64,000 nucleotides of DNA from Janthinobacterium sp. LM6. Its GTDB lineage: Bacteria; Pseudomonadota; Gammaproteobacteria; Burkholderiales; Burkholderiaceae_D. This document shows, piece after piece, positions 49,987 to 58,662 of the stretch. The position numbers and the translations under genes are program-made. The DNA is taken from positions 1,612,001-1,676,000 of the forward strand of contig NZ_CP019510.1 in assembly GCF_002002885.1 (NCBI RefSeq). The letters are read 5' to 3'. Under the pieces are notes generated by a model. It was given only the letters and a program-made list of their open reading frames with translations. It was not told the origin of the DNA and made no database searches. Every line of letters begins with the position of its first letter. Position 1 is the stretch's first letter.

Positions 49987-50016
49987 AACGGCCGCCTTGT
50001 GCGGCCGTTTTGCTTT
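49987..50016 (+). terminator. Terminator after the small acidic protein
   Basis: Arms AACGGCCGC and GCGGCCGTT with loop CTTGT, followed by TTGCTTTT. Confidence 0.85.
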
Positions 50017-50084
50017 TCGGGTGGCATTTTCATGGGGGAGTGTCATAATGGCCCAGGCATTTCCGCCCAGGTATGGAGTAGATA

Positions 50085-50192
50085 ATGAGCAAGGCACAGG
50101 ACAGCAAGAAGGAAGCCAAGAAGGAACCGGCCAAGACCATGAAGGAAAAGAAGGAAGCCAAGAAGGTCAAGAAAGAAGAGCGCAAGCGCTGA
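50085..50192 (+). CDS. 35-residue Lys-rich small protein
   Basis: A small open frame MSKAQDSKKEAKKEPAKT continues with repeated KEKKEAKKVKKEE and ends RKR. Over 40% of residues are Lys and nearly all others are Glu, Ala or Asp. GGAG seven bases upstream and its placement two bases before the next ATG argue for a real gene. Such short Lys/Glu proteins are seen in GC-rich proteobacteria but their role is unknown. Confidence 0.6.
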   Translation: MSKAQDSKKEAKKEPAKTMKEKKEAKKVKKEERKR

Positions 50193-50194
50193 TC

Positions 50195-50719
50195 ATGCGC
50201 CTGCGTCGCTTACTGTCGCGCCCGTGGCGTGCGCCGGCCCTGCTGGCGGCGCTCGCCCTGCTGGCCGTGGGCACGCCCGTGTCCGGCGTGCTGGCGCAGC
50301 AAAAGCCGCCGCCATCCACGTTCGGGCAAGTGGTGGGCAACGCCGTGCTGTGCATCGACCAGATCGACAACAAGGCCTTCTATGCGTATCTGCTGACGGC
50401 CTTCGGCCCCGCCTACAAGCATGAAGGGGGCGCCTACTGGTTCCGCACGGACGCCACCTTGTGGGGCGCGCCGATTACCGACGTGATCGTCAGCGACGAT
50501 ACCAGCCCCCTCGTCTTCATGGGCGTGGTGGCGGATTCGACGCCGGAAAAGCTGGAACCGGCCATCCGCGGCGTCTCGGGCCTGCGCTTCAATAAGCTCG
50601 ACAATTCCGCCTTTCCTGTCCGTGGTTCCGTGCCTGGCAGTAAAATCGTCTACTTCCGCAGTAAGGCGAAAGTGTATTGCGCCAAATACAAGCCGTTGCC
50701 GCCCGCCCGCACCCGATGA
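50195..50719 (+). CDS. Exported protein of unknown function
   Basis: A 174-residue protein with a signal peptide (MRLRRLLSRPWRAPALLAALALLAVGTPVSGVLAQQ). The mature part reads VGNAVLCIDQIDNKAFYAYLLTAFGPAYKHEGGAYWFRTDATLWGAPITDVIVSDDTSPLVFMGVVADSTPEKLEPAI, with a late Cys in KVYCAKYK; the two Cys may be bonded. No family recognised. It starts two bases after the stop of the small Lys-rich gene, so it is likely co-transcribed; its stop is 51 bases before the GspA-like gene. Confidence 0.75.
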   Translation: MRLRRLLSRPWRAPALLAALALLAVGTPVSGVLAQQKPPPSTFGQVVGNAVLCIDQIDNKAFYAYLLTAFGPAYKHEGGAYWFRTDATLWGAPITDVIVSDDTSPLVFMGVVADSTPEKLEPAIRGVSGLRFNKLDNSAFPVRGSVPGSKIVYFRSKAKVYCAKYKPLPPARTR

Positions 50720-50770
50720 GGGGTTCGGCTTGCCGCCGCGCATTTTGATCGTTTCATCCGCAGGGTCTCC

Positions 50771-52411
50771 ATGTACACGCATTATTTCCAGCTCAAGCAA
50801 TCGCCGTTTTCGATCGCCCCCGATCCGCGCTACCTGTTCATGAGCGAACGCCACCGCGAAGCGCTGGCGCACCTGCTGTATGGCGTGGGCAGCGGCGGCG
50901 GCTTCGTGCTGCTGACGGGAGAAATCGGCGCCGGCAAGACCACCGTGTGCCGCTGCTTCATGGAACAGATTCCGGAAAATTGCCAGCTCGCCTACATCTT
51001 CAATCCGAAACTGTCCGTCGAGGAATTGCTGCTGTCGATCTGCGAGGAATTCCGCATCGCCCTGGCGCCCGGCGTGGCCAGCGTGAAAGGCTATGTCGAC
51101 GCCATCAATGCGCACTTGCTGGCCAGCCATGCGCAAGGCAAGAATAATGTGCTGATTATTGACGAAGCGCAAAACCTGTCCGCCGCCGTGCTGGAGCAGC
51201 TGCGCTTGCTGACCAACCTGGAGACGAGCGAGCGCAAGTTGCTGCAGATCATACTCATTGGCCAGCCGGAATTGCGCGCCATGCTGGCCCGTCCCGAACT
51301 CGAACAGCTGGCGCAGCGCGTGATCGCCCGCTATCACCTGGGATCGCTGACGGCGGACGAGACGGCCAGCTATATCCGCCACCGCCTGGCCGTGGCGGGC
51401 AGCACGGCGCAGACGCCGTTCGCGCCGCGCCTGATGGCGTCCATCCATGCCTTGAGTAAAGGCGTGCCGCGCCGCATCAACCTGCTGTGCGACCGCGCGC
51501 TGCTGGGCGCCTACGTGGAAAACCAGCCGCAGGTGACGCGCCAGATCCTGCGCCGCGCCGCCGAGGAAGTGTTTGCGGAAGAGGGGAAGCCGGCGGCCGG
51601 ACGGGGGCTGCGCTGGCCGCACGTGGCCGGCGGCGTGCTGGCCGGCGCCCTGGTCACGGCCGCGCTGGCCTGGCATTTCATGCCGCGCCCGTCCGCCGTG
51701 CCCGCTGCACCTGCCGTGGCCGCCTCTGTGCCGGCCGCCTCCGCCGTGGCGGCTGCCGCCGCATCCACGCCCGCGTCCGCACCCGCGAGCGTGCCGGACC
51801 GCAACGCGGTGCTGCGCCAGCTGGCCAGCCTGTGGGGCGAGCAGTTGCCGGCCGGTGACGCTTGCCAGGCGGGCGCCCGCGCCGGCCTGCGCTGCCTGCA
51901 CAGCCGGGGCGGCATCGCCGAGCTGCGCGTGCTGGACCGTCCCGCCCTGCTGGCCTTGCGCGACGGGGAGGGGATGGAACAGCTGGCGCTGCTGACGCGC
52001 CTGCAGGACGAGAACGCCACCGTGCTGCTCGATGGCAAACAACAAAGCGTGCCGCTGGCCCAGCTGGCGCAGCGCAGCGATGGCAGTTTCACCACTTTCT
52101 GGCGCGCCCCGCGCAGCTGGCGCGACGAAGTGCCGCTGGGCGCCCGCGGCGCCGACGTGGACTGGCTGGCGCAGCGCTTGGCGCAGCAGCAGGGTTTGCC
52201 TGCGCCGGTCCCGAATCTGCCGCTCGATGCCGAGATGCAAAGCCTGCTGCGCGCTTTCCAGCAGCGCCAGAACTTGCGGGCAGATGGCCTGGCGGGCCCG
52301 AAAACATTCATACGCCTGAGGCAACTGGGTGACAACTCGGAGCCGCGCCTGAGCAGCGCGGCTCCTGCCGTGGCAGCGCCCGCTGCGACGGCGATGGTGG
52401 CGGGGAAATAA
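50771..52411 (+). CDS. gspA: GspA/ExeA-type AAA ATPase with peptidoglycan-binding domain
   Basis: A 546-residue inner-membrane ATPase that helps place the type II secretion secretin through the cell wall. MYTHYFQLKQSPFSIAPDPRYLFMSERHREALAHLLYG is the family start; Walker A GEIGAGKTT (residues 50-58) and Walker B VLIIDEAQNL (127-136) are intact. One membrane helix near 280-300 is followed by a Pro/Ala-rich linker and, at the C-terminus, a PG_binding_1-like repeat (DAEMQSLLRAFQQRQNLRADGLAGPKTFIRLRQL). gspB follows after one base. No other gsp genes are in the window. Confidence 0.92.
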   Translation: MYTHYFQLKQSPFSIAPDPRYLFMSERHREALAHLLYGVGSGGGFVLLTGEIGAGKTTVCRCFMEQIPENCQLAYIFNPKLSVEELLLSICEEFRIALAPGVASVKGYVDAINAHLLASHAQGKNNVLIIDEAQNLSAAVLEQLRLLTNLETSERKLLQIILIGQPELRAMLARPELEQLAQRVIARYHLGSLTADETASYIRHRLAVAGSTAQTPFAPRLMASIHALSKGVPRRINLLCDRALLGAYVENQPQVTRQILRRAAEEVFAEEGKPAAGRGLRWPHVAGGVLAGALVTAALAWHFMPRPSAVPAAPAVAASVPAASAVAAAAASTPASAPASVPDRNAVLRQLASLWGEQLPAGDACQAGARAGLRCLHSRGGIAELRVLDRPALLALRDGEGMEQLALLTRLQDENATVLLDGKQQSVPLAQLAQRSDGSFTTFWRAPRSWRDEVPLGARGADVDWLAQRLAQQQGLPAPVPNLPLDAEMQSLLRAFQQRQNLRADGLAGPKTFIRLRQLGDNSEPRLSSAAPAVAAPAATAMVAGK

Positions 52412-52412
52412 G

Positions 52413-53135
52413 ATGTCCTACATACTTGAAGCACTGAAAAAATCGCAGGCCGAGCGCCAATTGGGTGAGTTGCCGTCGATCCACGCACCGCAAGTGCAGC
52501 TGCACGATGGCGCCGCATCCGGCGCGGCGCGGCGCGCGCCCGTCTGGCTGGCGCTGGGCGGCGTGACGGTGGCCGTGGCTGCCGCGCTGCTGCTGTGGCA
52601 GCCGTGGCAGGCGGGCGCGGCGGCGCCTGTACCCGTACCTGTTCCCTTATCTGCTGCCGCGCCTGCCGTGCTGGCCCAGGCTGTACCAACGCCGCTGCCG
52701 GCAGTCGTCCCGCCGGCAGTCCCTGTGTCCGCGGCGGCCCCGCCAGCGGTCGCCGCGCCTGTGCCCGTGCCGCCAGCGGCCACCGCCGCGCCCGTGCACC
52801 ATGCGAGGCCCGTGCCGGAACCGAAGCAGGAGACGCCAGGTCAGGCCGCTCCTGCCGTCCCCGCTCCCGTTCCGGCCATGCCCGCGCCCGCGCCGGCGGC
52901 CGAAGAGACCGTGCCCGGCATGCGCGACTTGCCCGAGCCGATACAGCGGCAAATCCCCGCTATCGCCATCGGCGGCTATATCTATTCGAAGAATCCGGCC
53001 GACCGCCTGTTGCTGATCGACAAGGTCTTGCGCCACGAGGGCGAGGAATTGGCGCCCGGCCTGGTGCTGGAAAAGTTGCAGCCGAAGGCGGCCATCTTCA
53101 GTTTCAAGGGCTACCGCTACCGCGTGCCATATTGA
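52413..53135 (+). CDS. gspB: GspB-type general secretion protein
   Basis: A 240-residue partner of GspA. The start MSYILEALKKSQAERQLGELPSIHAPQ is the family mark; one membrane helix (VWLALGGVTVAVAAALLLW, residues about 45-65) is followed by a long Pro/Ala/Val linker of about 90 residues. The C-terminal GspB domain reads IPAIAIGGYIYSKNPADRLLLIDKVLRHEGEELAPGLVLEKLQPKAAIFSFKGYRYRVPY. It couples to GspA to anchor the secretin. The start is one base after the gspA stop. Confidence 0.93.
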   Translation: MSYILEALKKSQAERQLGELPSIHAPQVQLHDGAASGAARRAPVWLALGGVTVAVAAALLLWQPWQAGAAAPVPVPVPLSAAAPAVLAQAVPTPLPAVVPPAVPVSAAAPPAVAAPVPVPPAATAAPVHHARPVPEPKQETPGQAAPAVPAPVPAMPAPAPAAEETVPGMRDLPEPIQRQIPAIAIGGYIYSKNPADRLLLIDKVLRHEGEELAPGLVLEKLQPKAAIFSFKGYRYRVPY

Positions 53136-53235
53136 GTTGTTGCGCATCAAGGCCGGGCCGGCATAGCTGAACCATACTGGCCAGGCCTGGTCGAACCAGG
53201 GTCGCTGCGACCGTGTGCGCGGCCGGGGAGGTCCG

Positions 53236-54723
53236 ATGATTGCTGCCGCAACTGCTGGCGAGGGTGTGCTTGATGCGCATGGCCTGGGAAACCTGGCGCG
53301 CATCGACCATATCGTCGTGCTGATGATGGAAAACCGCTCGTTCGACCACATGCTTGGCTACCTGAGCCTGGAAGGCGGGCGCACCGATATCGATGGCTTG
53401 CAGGCCGGCCATGCCAACGTGCATGCGGGCGTGCGCTACCCCGTGCACCATTTGCGGCGCACGGCCTTTGGCCCGCAGCAAGACCCGTCGCATACGGGCA
53501 TGTCGGTGGCGCAGCAATTGCAAAACAATAACGGTGGCTTCGTCGACGATTATGCGCAAACGCATCCGGGCGACCCCGACATCGACCTGGTCATGGGCTA
53601 CTACAACGGGGCCGACTTGCCCATGTACGATTTCCTGGCGCAGCAATTCTGCGTCTGCGACCGCTGTTACAGTTCCGTGCCGGGCGCCACCTGGCCCAAC
53701 CGCCTGTATGCGGTCAGCGGCAAGGCGGCAGGCAGCAAGGACAGCAAGCGCGTGCCCCTGTATGCGAACAAATCCTTCGTGCGCCACCTCGAGCGGGCCC
53801 AGGTCAGCTGGAAGTTTTATTCCGCCTGGAAGCCCTGGAGCCTGGCGCTGACGGACGACCATTACCGCTCCTCCGACATGTACGAACCGTTCGGCTCCAG
53901 CGCCCGCCGCTATGGCTTCATCGGCGATGCGCTGGCGGGCGCCTTGCCCTCGGTCAGCTGGATCGATCCGCATTTCTTCGACAATGACGACCACCCGCCG
54001 GCCGATATCCGCGCCGGCCAGGCGCTGGTGGCGCAGGTCTACCAGGCCCTGTCGCGCGGTCCCGCCTGGGCGCGCACCTTGCTGATCCTCAGTTATGACG
54101 AACACGGCGGCTTTTTCGACCATGTGCCGCCGCCCGCCGCCGTGGACGACGACCCCGCGTTTCGCCGCTACGGCGTGCGCGTGCCCATGCTGCTCGTGTC
54201 GCCGCTGATCGCGCCGGGCAGCGTCAGCCACGAGGTGGTCGACCACACGTCGATCATCAAGACCATCCTGCAGCGCTTTTGCCGCGCCGCCGATGGCGCC
54301 TTGCCCCAGATGGGCGCGCGCGTGGCGGCCGCCAGCGGCCTGGGCGCCGTGCTGACGCTGGCGCAGCCGCGCGCGGCGCCTGCCGTGCCCGCAGCCGTGC
54401 AGGCGCAGCGCGCCGCCTGGGAAGCGGATGTGCGCGCGCAGGATTTCGCCCCGCTGGCGCCTGCCTCCCCGCCGGATGGCGCGCTGGCCGCCCTTGCCGC
54501 CGTTCCCTTCCAGTCCGATGCGGAGGCGGGCGCGATCGCCGCCCACCGGCAATTGGCGCGCAGGGCGAGGAATGCGCAGGCGGTGGATGGTAAAACGGCG
54601 AGTAAAACGGCGAGTCAAACGGCGGGAACGGCAGCGCCGAAGCCGGTGGGCAGGCGCCGGCGGCACGGCGGCAAACCGGGGCCCGCCAGTGCCAGGAATG
54701 GCGGGAAATCCGGCGGCGCTTGA
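53236..54723 (+). CDS. Phosphoesterase-family protein (phospholipase C/acid phosphatase type)
   Basis: A 495-residue PF04185-type enzyme. IDHIVVLMMENRSFDHMLGYLSLEGG holds the metal-binding Glu-Asn motif, and LLILSYDEHGGFFDHVPPP holds the conserved Asp-Glu-His of the catalytic site; VPMLLVSPLIAPGSVSHEVVDHTSIIKTILQRF is the family end. Substrate is likely a phosphomonoester or phospholipid head group. Unlike most relatives it has no twin-arginine or Sec signal, starting MIAAATAGEGVLDAH. The tail carries short KTASKTASQTA repeats and a basic end. GGGGAGG upstream sets the start. Confidence 0.88.
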   Translation: MIAAATAGEGVLDAHGLGNLARIDHIVVLMMENRSFDHMLGYLSLEGGRTDIDGLQAGHANVHAGVRYPVHHLRRTAFGPQQDPSHTGMSVAQQLQNNNGGFVDDYAQTHPGDPDIDLVMGYYNGADLPMYDFLAQQFCVCDRCYSSVPGATWPNRLYAVSGKAAGSKDSKRVPLYANKSFVRHLERAQVSWKFYSAWKPWSLALTDDHYRSSDMYEPFGSSARRYGFIGDALAGALPSVSWIDPHFFDNDDHPPADIRAGQALVAQVYQALSRGPAWARTLLILSYDEHGGFFDHVPPPAAVDDDPAFRRYGVRVPMLLVSPLIAPGSVSHEVVDHTSIIKTILQRFCRAADGALPQMGARVAAASGLGAVLTLAQPRAAPAVPAAVQAQRAAWEADVRAQDFAPLAPASPPDGALAALAAVPFQSDAEAGAIAAHRQLARRARNAQAVDGKTASKTASQTAGTAAPKPVGRRRRHGGKPGPASARNGGKSGGA

Positions 54724-54817
54724 TTTGCGCGATGAGTCGGGCGATGCGCGGCGCCTGCGCCAGGCGCCGCCGCCGGTGGGCTGCGTATAATCATTCCTTC
54801 TCAATCAAGGAGTGACC

Positions 54818-55354
54818 ATGCACGATGCGATGCCCGCACACCCGGTACTCGGTGTGATCGGCCGTTCCGGTAGCGGCAAGACGACCCTGCTGGAATTTGT
54901 GGTGAAGGAAATGGCGGCGCGCGGCTTGCGCGTCAACCTGGTCAAGCACAGCCACCACGACCTGGCGCTGGAACCGCCGCAAAAGGACAGCGCCCGCCTG
55001 CGCCTGGCCGGCGCGGCGGAAGTGCTGGTGGCGTCGCCGTACCGTTTTGCCATCGTGCATGAACTGCGCGGCGCGCCGGAACCCAGCCTGGCGCAGCAAT
55101 TGGCCCGCATGGGGCCGGCAGACCTGACCCTGGTCGAAGGCTTCAAGACGGACCCCATCCCCAAGCTGGAAGTGTTCCGTCCGGAAGTGGGGCAGGCGCC
55201 CCTGTATCCGCATGACCCGCATGTGATTGCCGTCGCGTCGGACAGCCCGGCGCCGGCCGATTTGCGCGAGGGCGTGCAATGGCTGGACTTGAATGCGCGC
55301 GAGCACGTGCTGGCCTGGCTGCTGCTGCAGTTGGAAAATAAGCTGGAAAAATAA
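54818..55354 (+). CDS. mobB: Molybdopterin-guanine dinucleotide biosynthesis adapter MobB
   Basis: A 178-residue P-loop GTPase that aids insertion of the molybdenum cofactor. Walker [16 protein letters not shown] near residue 13-27, [23 protein letters not shown] switch region, and [19 protein letters not shown] for the second nucleotide motif are all typical. AAGGAG six bases before the ATG at 54818. No mobA or molybdoenzyme gene is adjacent; a YjfB-like gene follows after 57 bases. Confidence 0.94.
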   Translation: MHDAMPAHPVLGVIGRSGSGKTTLLEFVVKEMAARGLRVNLVKHSHHDLALEPPQKDSARLRLAGAAEVLVASPYRFAIVHELRGAPEPSLAQQLARMGPADLTLVEGFKTDPIPKLEVFRPEVGQAPLYPHDPHVIAVASDSPAPADLREGVQWLDLNAREHVLAWLLLQLENKLEK

Positions 55355-55411
55355 GCTAAAGGTTTGCCGGCGGCATCCGTTAACAAGGGTAGAACCTCAT
55401 TGGAGAAACGT

Positions 55412-55612
55412 ATGGACGTCGGAAGCATTGCTCAACTGTCAACCACGATGGCGGAGACAGGCACGCGGCAAGCCGTCGGCTTGACTGTCCTGAAAAAAGC
55501 CCAGGATATCCAAAGCTCGACTGCCACGGCCTTGCTGGCAGCGTTGCCACCGGTACAGTCGGCGCCAAGTCTGCCGGCACACCTCGGCAACCGCATCAAC
55601 ACGACCGCCTGA
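55412..55612 (+). CDS. YjfB-family putative motility protein
   Basis: A 66-residue protein, MDVGSIAQLSTTMAETGTRQAVGLTVLKKAQDIQSSTATALLAAL, matching the YjfB family that is linked to motility in some genomes. TGGAGAAACGT is a clear ribosome binding site. A terminator follows at once. The only other motility-related gene in the window is the FliT-like one at 61818-62114, so the link here is weak. Confidence 0.85.
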   Translation: MDVGSIAQLSTTMAETGTRQAVGLTVLKKAQDIQSSTATALLAALPPVQSAPSLPAHLGNRINTTA

Positions 55613-55651
55613 GCGCAGTCCCGCGGCGCCCGTCTGGCGCTTGCACTATTT

Positions 55652-55694
55652 ACGCCCACACCACCGTCATCGACGGTGGCGCGTGGGCGTTTTT
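55652..55694 (+). terminator. Terminator after the YjfB-like gene
   Basis: Nested arms ACGCCCAC and GTGGGCGT (55652-55659, 55683-55690) enclose ACCACCGTCATCGACGGTGG, with T after. Strong intrinsic terminator. Confidence 0.9.
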
Positions 55695-55864
55695 GTCTGT
55701 CTTCCTGCCTTCCTTCCGTTTTTCTCCCCTCTCTATAAAGTTGACTGATTGACCATGGTTCGCCATGGCACGGCCGATTCAGTAGAATGACGTCCATCAC
55801 CTCGCGTTGCCCATCGGCGCAGCCGGGGCGTGCCGTTACTTTGACCCATGCAAGAGGATTCCCC

Positions 55865-56167
55865 ATGAACAAACGTCAAGCTCTCATCGCCGCCGCCCTC
55901 GCGGGCATCTGTGCCGGCACCACCCTCAACGCGGCCGCGCACGATGGTCCCGCCCCTGGCGACAAGGAAAAGTGTTATGGCGTGGCCAAGGCCGGGCAGA
56001 ACGATTGCGCCTCGTCCGACGGCGCGCACTCCTGCGCGGGCCAGGCGGAAGCGGATAACTTGCCGACCGAATGGACGTATGTTGCCAAGGGCACGTGCGA
56101 ACAGGCGGGCGGTTCCGTCAAGCCCATCAAGGCCGGCAAGGCGGCAAAGCCGGCCACGCAGCCGTAA
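55865..56167 (+). CDS. Bufferin-like precursor, DUF2282 (BufA1 type)
   Basis: A 100-residue exported peptide. The signal peptide [25 protein letters not shown] ends in a standard site. The mature part has four Cys residues at 37, 48, 57 and 78 ([26 protein letters not shown]), the pattern of DUF2282/BufA1 peptides. In studied bacteria such peptides are post-translationally modified on Cys by an MNIO enzyme and bind or buffer copper. The modifying enzyme gene follows after 17 bases. Start at 55865 after AAGAGGATTCCCC. Modification here is inferred from family and neighbour. Confidence 0.88.
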   Translation: MNKRQALIAAALAGICAGTTLNAAAHDGPAPGDKEKCYGVAKAGQNDCASSDGAHSCAGQAEADNLPTEWTYVAKGTCEQAGGSVKPIKAGKAAKPATQP

Positions 56168-56184
56168 GCATCCGCCGCCTGCCC

Positions 56185-57807
56185 ATGCCGCCGCCAGTTC
56201 AAGCGCTTGCCGGCGTCGGCCTGCGCGCCGCGCACTACCGCGACTTCCTGGCGCGCCGCCCCAGGGTGGGCTGGCTGGAAGTACACACTGAAAATTATCT
56301 GCAGCCGTCGGGCTGGGATAGTCATGTATTAGACACTCTGCGCCAGGATTACCCCATCAGCCTGCATGGCGTGGGCCTGGGCCTGGGGTCCGCGCGGGGT
56401 TTTTCCGAGAGCCACTTGCAGCGCGTGCGCGCCGTGGTCGAGCGCATCGGGCCGGTCCTCGTGTCGGAACACCTGTGCTGGGGCGCCGTGGCGCAGCAGC
56501 AACTCAATGATCTGTTGCCGCTGGCCTTGAATGGCAGCGCCCTGGATTTGCTGTGCGCCAGGGTGGCGCGCGTGCAGGATGTGCTGAAAAGGCCGATCTT
56601 GCTGGAGAATGTCGCCACTTACCTGCGTTTTGCCGACGATGCCATGAGCGAGGCGCAATTCCTGGCGGAGCTGGCGCGCCGCAGCGGCTGCGGGCTGCTG
56701 CTCGATATCAATAACCTGTATGTGAACCAGTGCAATCACGGCGAAGACGCCTTGACGGCCATGCAGTCCATCGCGCCGGGCAGCGTGGGCGAGCTGCACC
56801 TGGGCGGCCATCTGCAGACGCCGCATGCGGTGGTCGACCACCACGGCGCCGCCGTGGCCGATCCCGTCTGGGACTTGTATGCGGCCGCCTTGCAGCGCTT
56901 TGGCGCCATTCCCACCCTCGTCGAATGGGATACGGACTTGCCCGCCCTCGATGTCCTGCTGGGCGAGGCGGACAAGGCGCAAGCCATGCTGGCGCGGCAT
57001 GAGCAACATTCGCCGTGGCATGGGGTGCCAGTGCCGCCACCGCCACCGTCCGCGTCGCTCGACGCGCTGGCGGCCGGCCAGCAGGCGTTTACCACGGCCT
57101 TGCTCGATACTGCGGCAACACTCCCATCGTTTGCGGGCGAGGCGGTGCCGCAGCGTTTCGCACTGTATCGCGGCAATCTGAGCGCCACCTGGCGCCGCAC
57201 CCTGGCGCACGCCTATCCCGTCGTGCTGGCGCTGGTGGGCGAGGAATTCCTGGGCGGCCTGGCGCGCGCGTACGGCCGCCAGTATCCGTCAGATAGCGCC
57301 GATTTGAACCAGTTTGGCGCCCGTTTCGCCGATTTTCTGACCACTTTCCCGCATGTCGCCGACTTGCCCTATCTGCCGGACATGGCGCGCCTGGAATGGG
57401 CCGTGCACCTGGCCCATTACGCGGACGATGCGCAGGGTCTGGCGCCCGAGGTGCTGGCCGCCTTGCATCCCGATCAGCTGGAAGCGCGGCGCTTCAGCTT
57501 GCATCCTGCCTGCGCCTTGCTGGCGTCGCACTGGCAAGTGGCGGCCCTGTGGCAGGCGCATCAGGAGGGAGAAGGGCCGGGGATGTTTCCGCAGGATATG
57601 CCGGCGGCGAGCTGCGCGCTCGTATGCCGGACGCGCTGGAAGGCGCAGGTGCTGCTACTGGATGCGGCCGCGCATGCCGCCTTGCTGGCGTTAAAGCAGG
57701 GGCAGACGTTTGGCGCCGCGCTCGATGCGGCGTTCGAGCTGGACCCGGCATTCGACCTGGCCGCACACTTGCGCCAGTGGCTGGCGCATGCGGTATTGAC
57801 GACCTGA
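56185..57807 (+). CDS. Fused MNIO (DUF692, BufB-type) and DUF2063 (BufC-type) bufferin maturase
   Basis: A 540-residue protein that joins two usually separate partners. Residues 1-275 are a DUF692/MNIO TIM barrel, a multinuclear non-haem iron oxidase that modifies Cys in precursor peptides: [30 protein letters not shown] with metal residues His34, Glu36 and Asn37, His61, His96 (SEHLCW), Glu141-Asn142, Asp174-Ile-Asn-Asn, His205/His209 and Glu247-Trp-Asp. After a Pro linker ([13 protein letters not shown], 281-293) comes a DUF2063 domain (about 295-430; [55 protein letters not shown]) and its C-terminal part. No good ribosome binding site, so coupling to the precursor is likely. Confidence 0.9.
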   Translation: MPPPVQALAGVGLRAAHYRDFLARRPRVGWLEVHTENYLQPSGWDSHVLDTLRQDYPISLHGVGLGLGSARGFSESHLQRVRAVVERIGPVLVSEHLCWGAVAQQQLNDLLPLALNGSALDLLCARVARVQDVLKRPILLENVATYLRFADDAMSEAQFLAELARRSGCGLLLDINNLYVNQCNHGEDALTAMQSIAPGSVGELHLGGHLQTPHAVVDHHGAAVADPVWDLYAAALQRFGAIPTLVEWDTDLPALDVLLGEADKAQAMLARHEQHSPWHGVPVPPPPPSASLDALAAGQQAFTTALLDTAATLPSFAGEAVPQRFALYRGNLSATWRRTLAHAYPVVLALVGEEFLGGLARAYGRQYPSDSADLNQFGARFADFLTTFPHVADLPYLPDMARLEWAVHLAHYADDAQGLAPEVLAALHPDQLEARRFSLHPACALLASHWQVAALWQAHQEGEGPGMFPQDMPAASCALVCRTRWKAQVLLLDAAAHAALLALKQGQTFGAALDAAFELDPAFDLAAHLRQWLAHAVLTT

Positions 57808-57828
57808 CGGTTTAGTACGCCTATCAAG

Positions 57829-57941
57829 ACCTACTACGCGTCGTAATTTGCGGTCTGCGATGCTCACTGTACCTTCGTACAGTTGCGCTTCTCAACCACA
57901 ACTTCCTTCCGCTCGCTACGGTTTTGTTAGGCGTTGTTATT
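57829..57941. repeat. Dispersed intergenic repeat, copy B
   Basis: An element of about 113 bases starts ACCTACTACGCGTCGT, has the inner palindrome CTGTACCTTCGTACAG, and ends near TTAGGCGTTGTTATT. It is the partner of 35965-36080 in the same orientation, and it also begins within 25 bases of a stop codon. Confidence 0.75.
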
Positions 57942-58221
57942 CGAAGGCCCGCAGCAGGCGCGCTTCGCCCGTCTGATCGCGGTACAGGGCATTCGCGGCC
58001 AGGGTGGCGTCCATCATGCGCGTGACTTGCTCTTCTTCAAAGCGGGCGAGCTCGGCCGTCGCCGCGACGAGGGCCAGTTGCAGCCTGGCGCGCGCGCTCT
58101 GGTACAGGCTGCTGGTGTATTTGTCTGTGTTACGCAGCAATTCTTCCGCGTTTTCTATTACCTGGCGCAAGTCGCCGATCAGGCGTTCCTGGCTGCGCGT
58201 ACCTTGTTCGGGATGGTCCAT
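57937..58221 (-). CDS. DUF883 (ElaB/YqjD)-like protein without membrane anchor
   Basis: A 94-residue helical protein: GDLRQVIENAEELLRNTDKYTSSLYQSARARLQLALVAATAELARFEEEQVTRMMDATLAANALY resembles the ElaB/YqjD family, which tethers ribosomes in stationary phase. The usual C-terminal membrane helix is absent; the end reads GEARLLRAFE. Start 58221 (MDHPEQG) has GAAGGGAAGCGCC upstream. Transcribed with the S4 gene only if the 124-base gap is read through. Confidence 0.7.
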   Translation of the reverse strand: MDHPEQGTRSQERLIGDLRQVIENAEELLRNTDKYTSSLYQSARARLQLALVAATAELARFEEEQVTRMMDATLAANALYRDQTGEARLLRAFE

Positions 58222-58345
58222 GGCGCTTCCCTTCTGCAATCGATATTTATCTGACAATAACGACGTGTTTGCAGCTTGATCCAGGCAGCCGGCTGGCAGG
58301 GCGCTGGTTGGACGCATGGGGCTGCTTTCGCACCCCATGCCGGCA

Positions 58346-58567
58346 TCAGGCGGGAGCGACGACCGTGATACGGATATCGCCCACGCTGACGACCTGGCCG
58401 GCGCGGATCTTGGCGGTCTTGCGCAATTCCTTCTTGCCATCGACCTTCACCACGCCGCTATCGACCATGACCTTGCCTGCGCCACCGCTGTCGCACAAGC
58501 CGACCAGCTTCAACAGCTGGTTCAGCTCGACGAACTCGGATGTTAAATCAAAGCTTACTTTTTGCAT
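58346..58567 (-). CDS. S4-domain RNA-binding protein (YbcJ-like)
   Basis: A 73-residue protein that is essentially one S4 RNA-binding fold: FVELNQLLKLVGLCDSGGAGKVMVDSGVVKVDGKKELRKTAKIRAGQVVSVGDIRI. The GxVxVNGxxExRRxxKL-like loop is present as SGVVKVDGKKELRKTAKI. YbcJ-type proteins bind RNA with unknown target. It sits between fumC (upstream) and the DUF883-like gene on the same strand. Confidence 0.9.
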   Translation of the reverse strand: MQKVSFDLTSEFVELNQLLKLVGLCDSGGAGKVMVDSGVVKVDGKKELRKTAKIRAGQVVSVGDIRITVVAPA

Positions 58568-58662
58568 TGTATCCCTTATTGCAATGATGTGTTTTCAACA
58601 CTTGATGACGACCTCAACTAATCCATAGTTTACCTGAAGCCGCCAGCAATGCAGGGTGTAAG

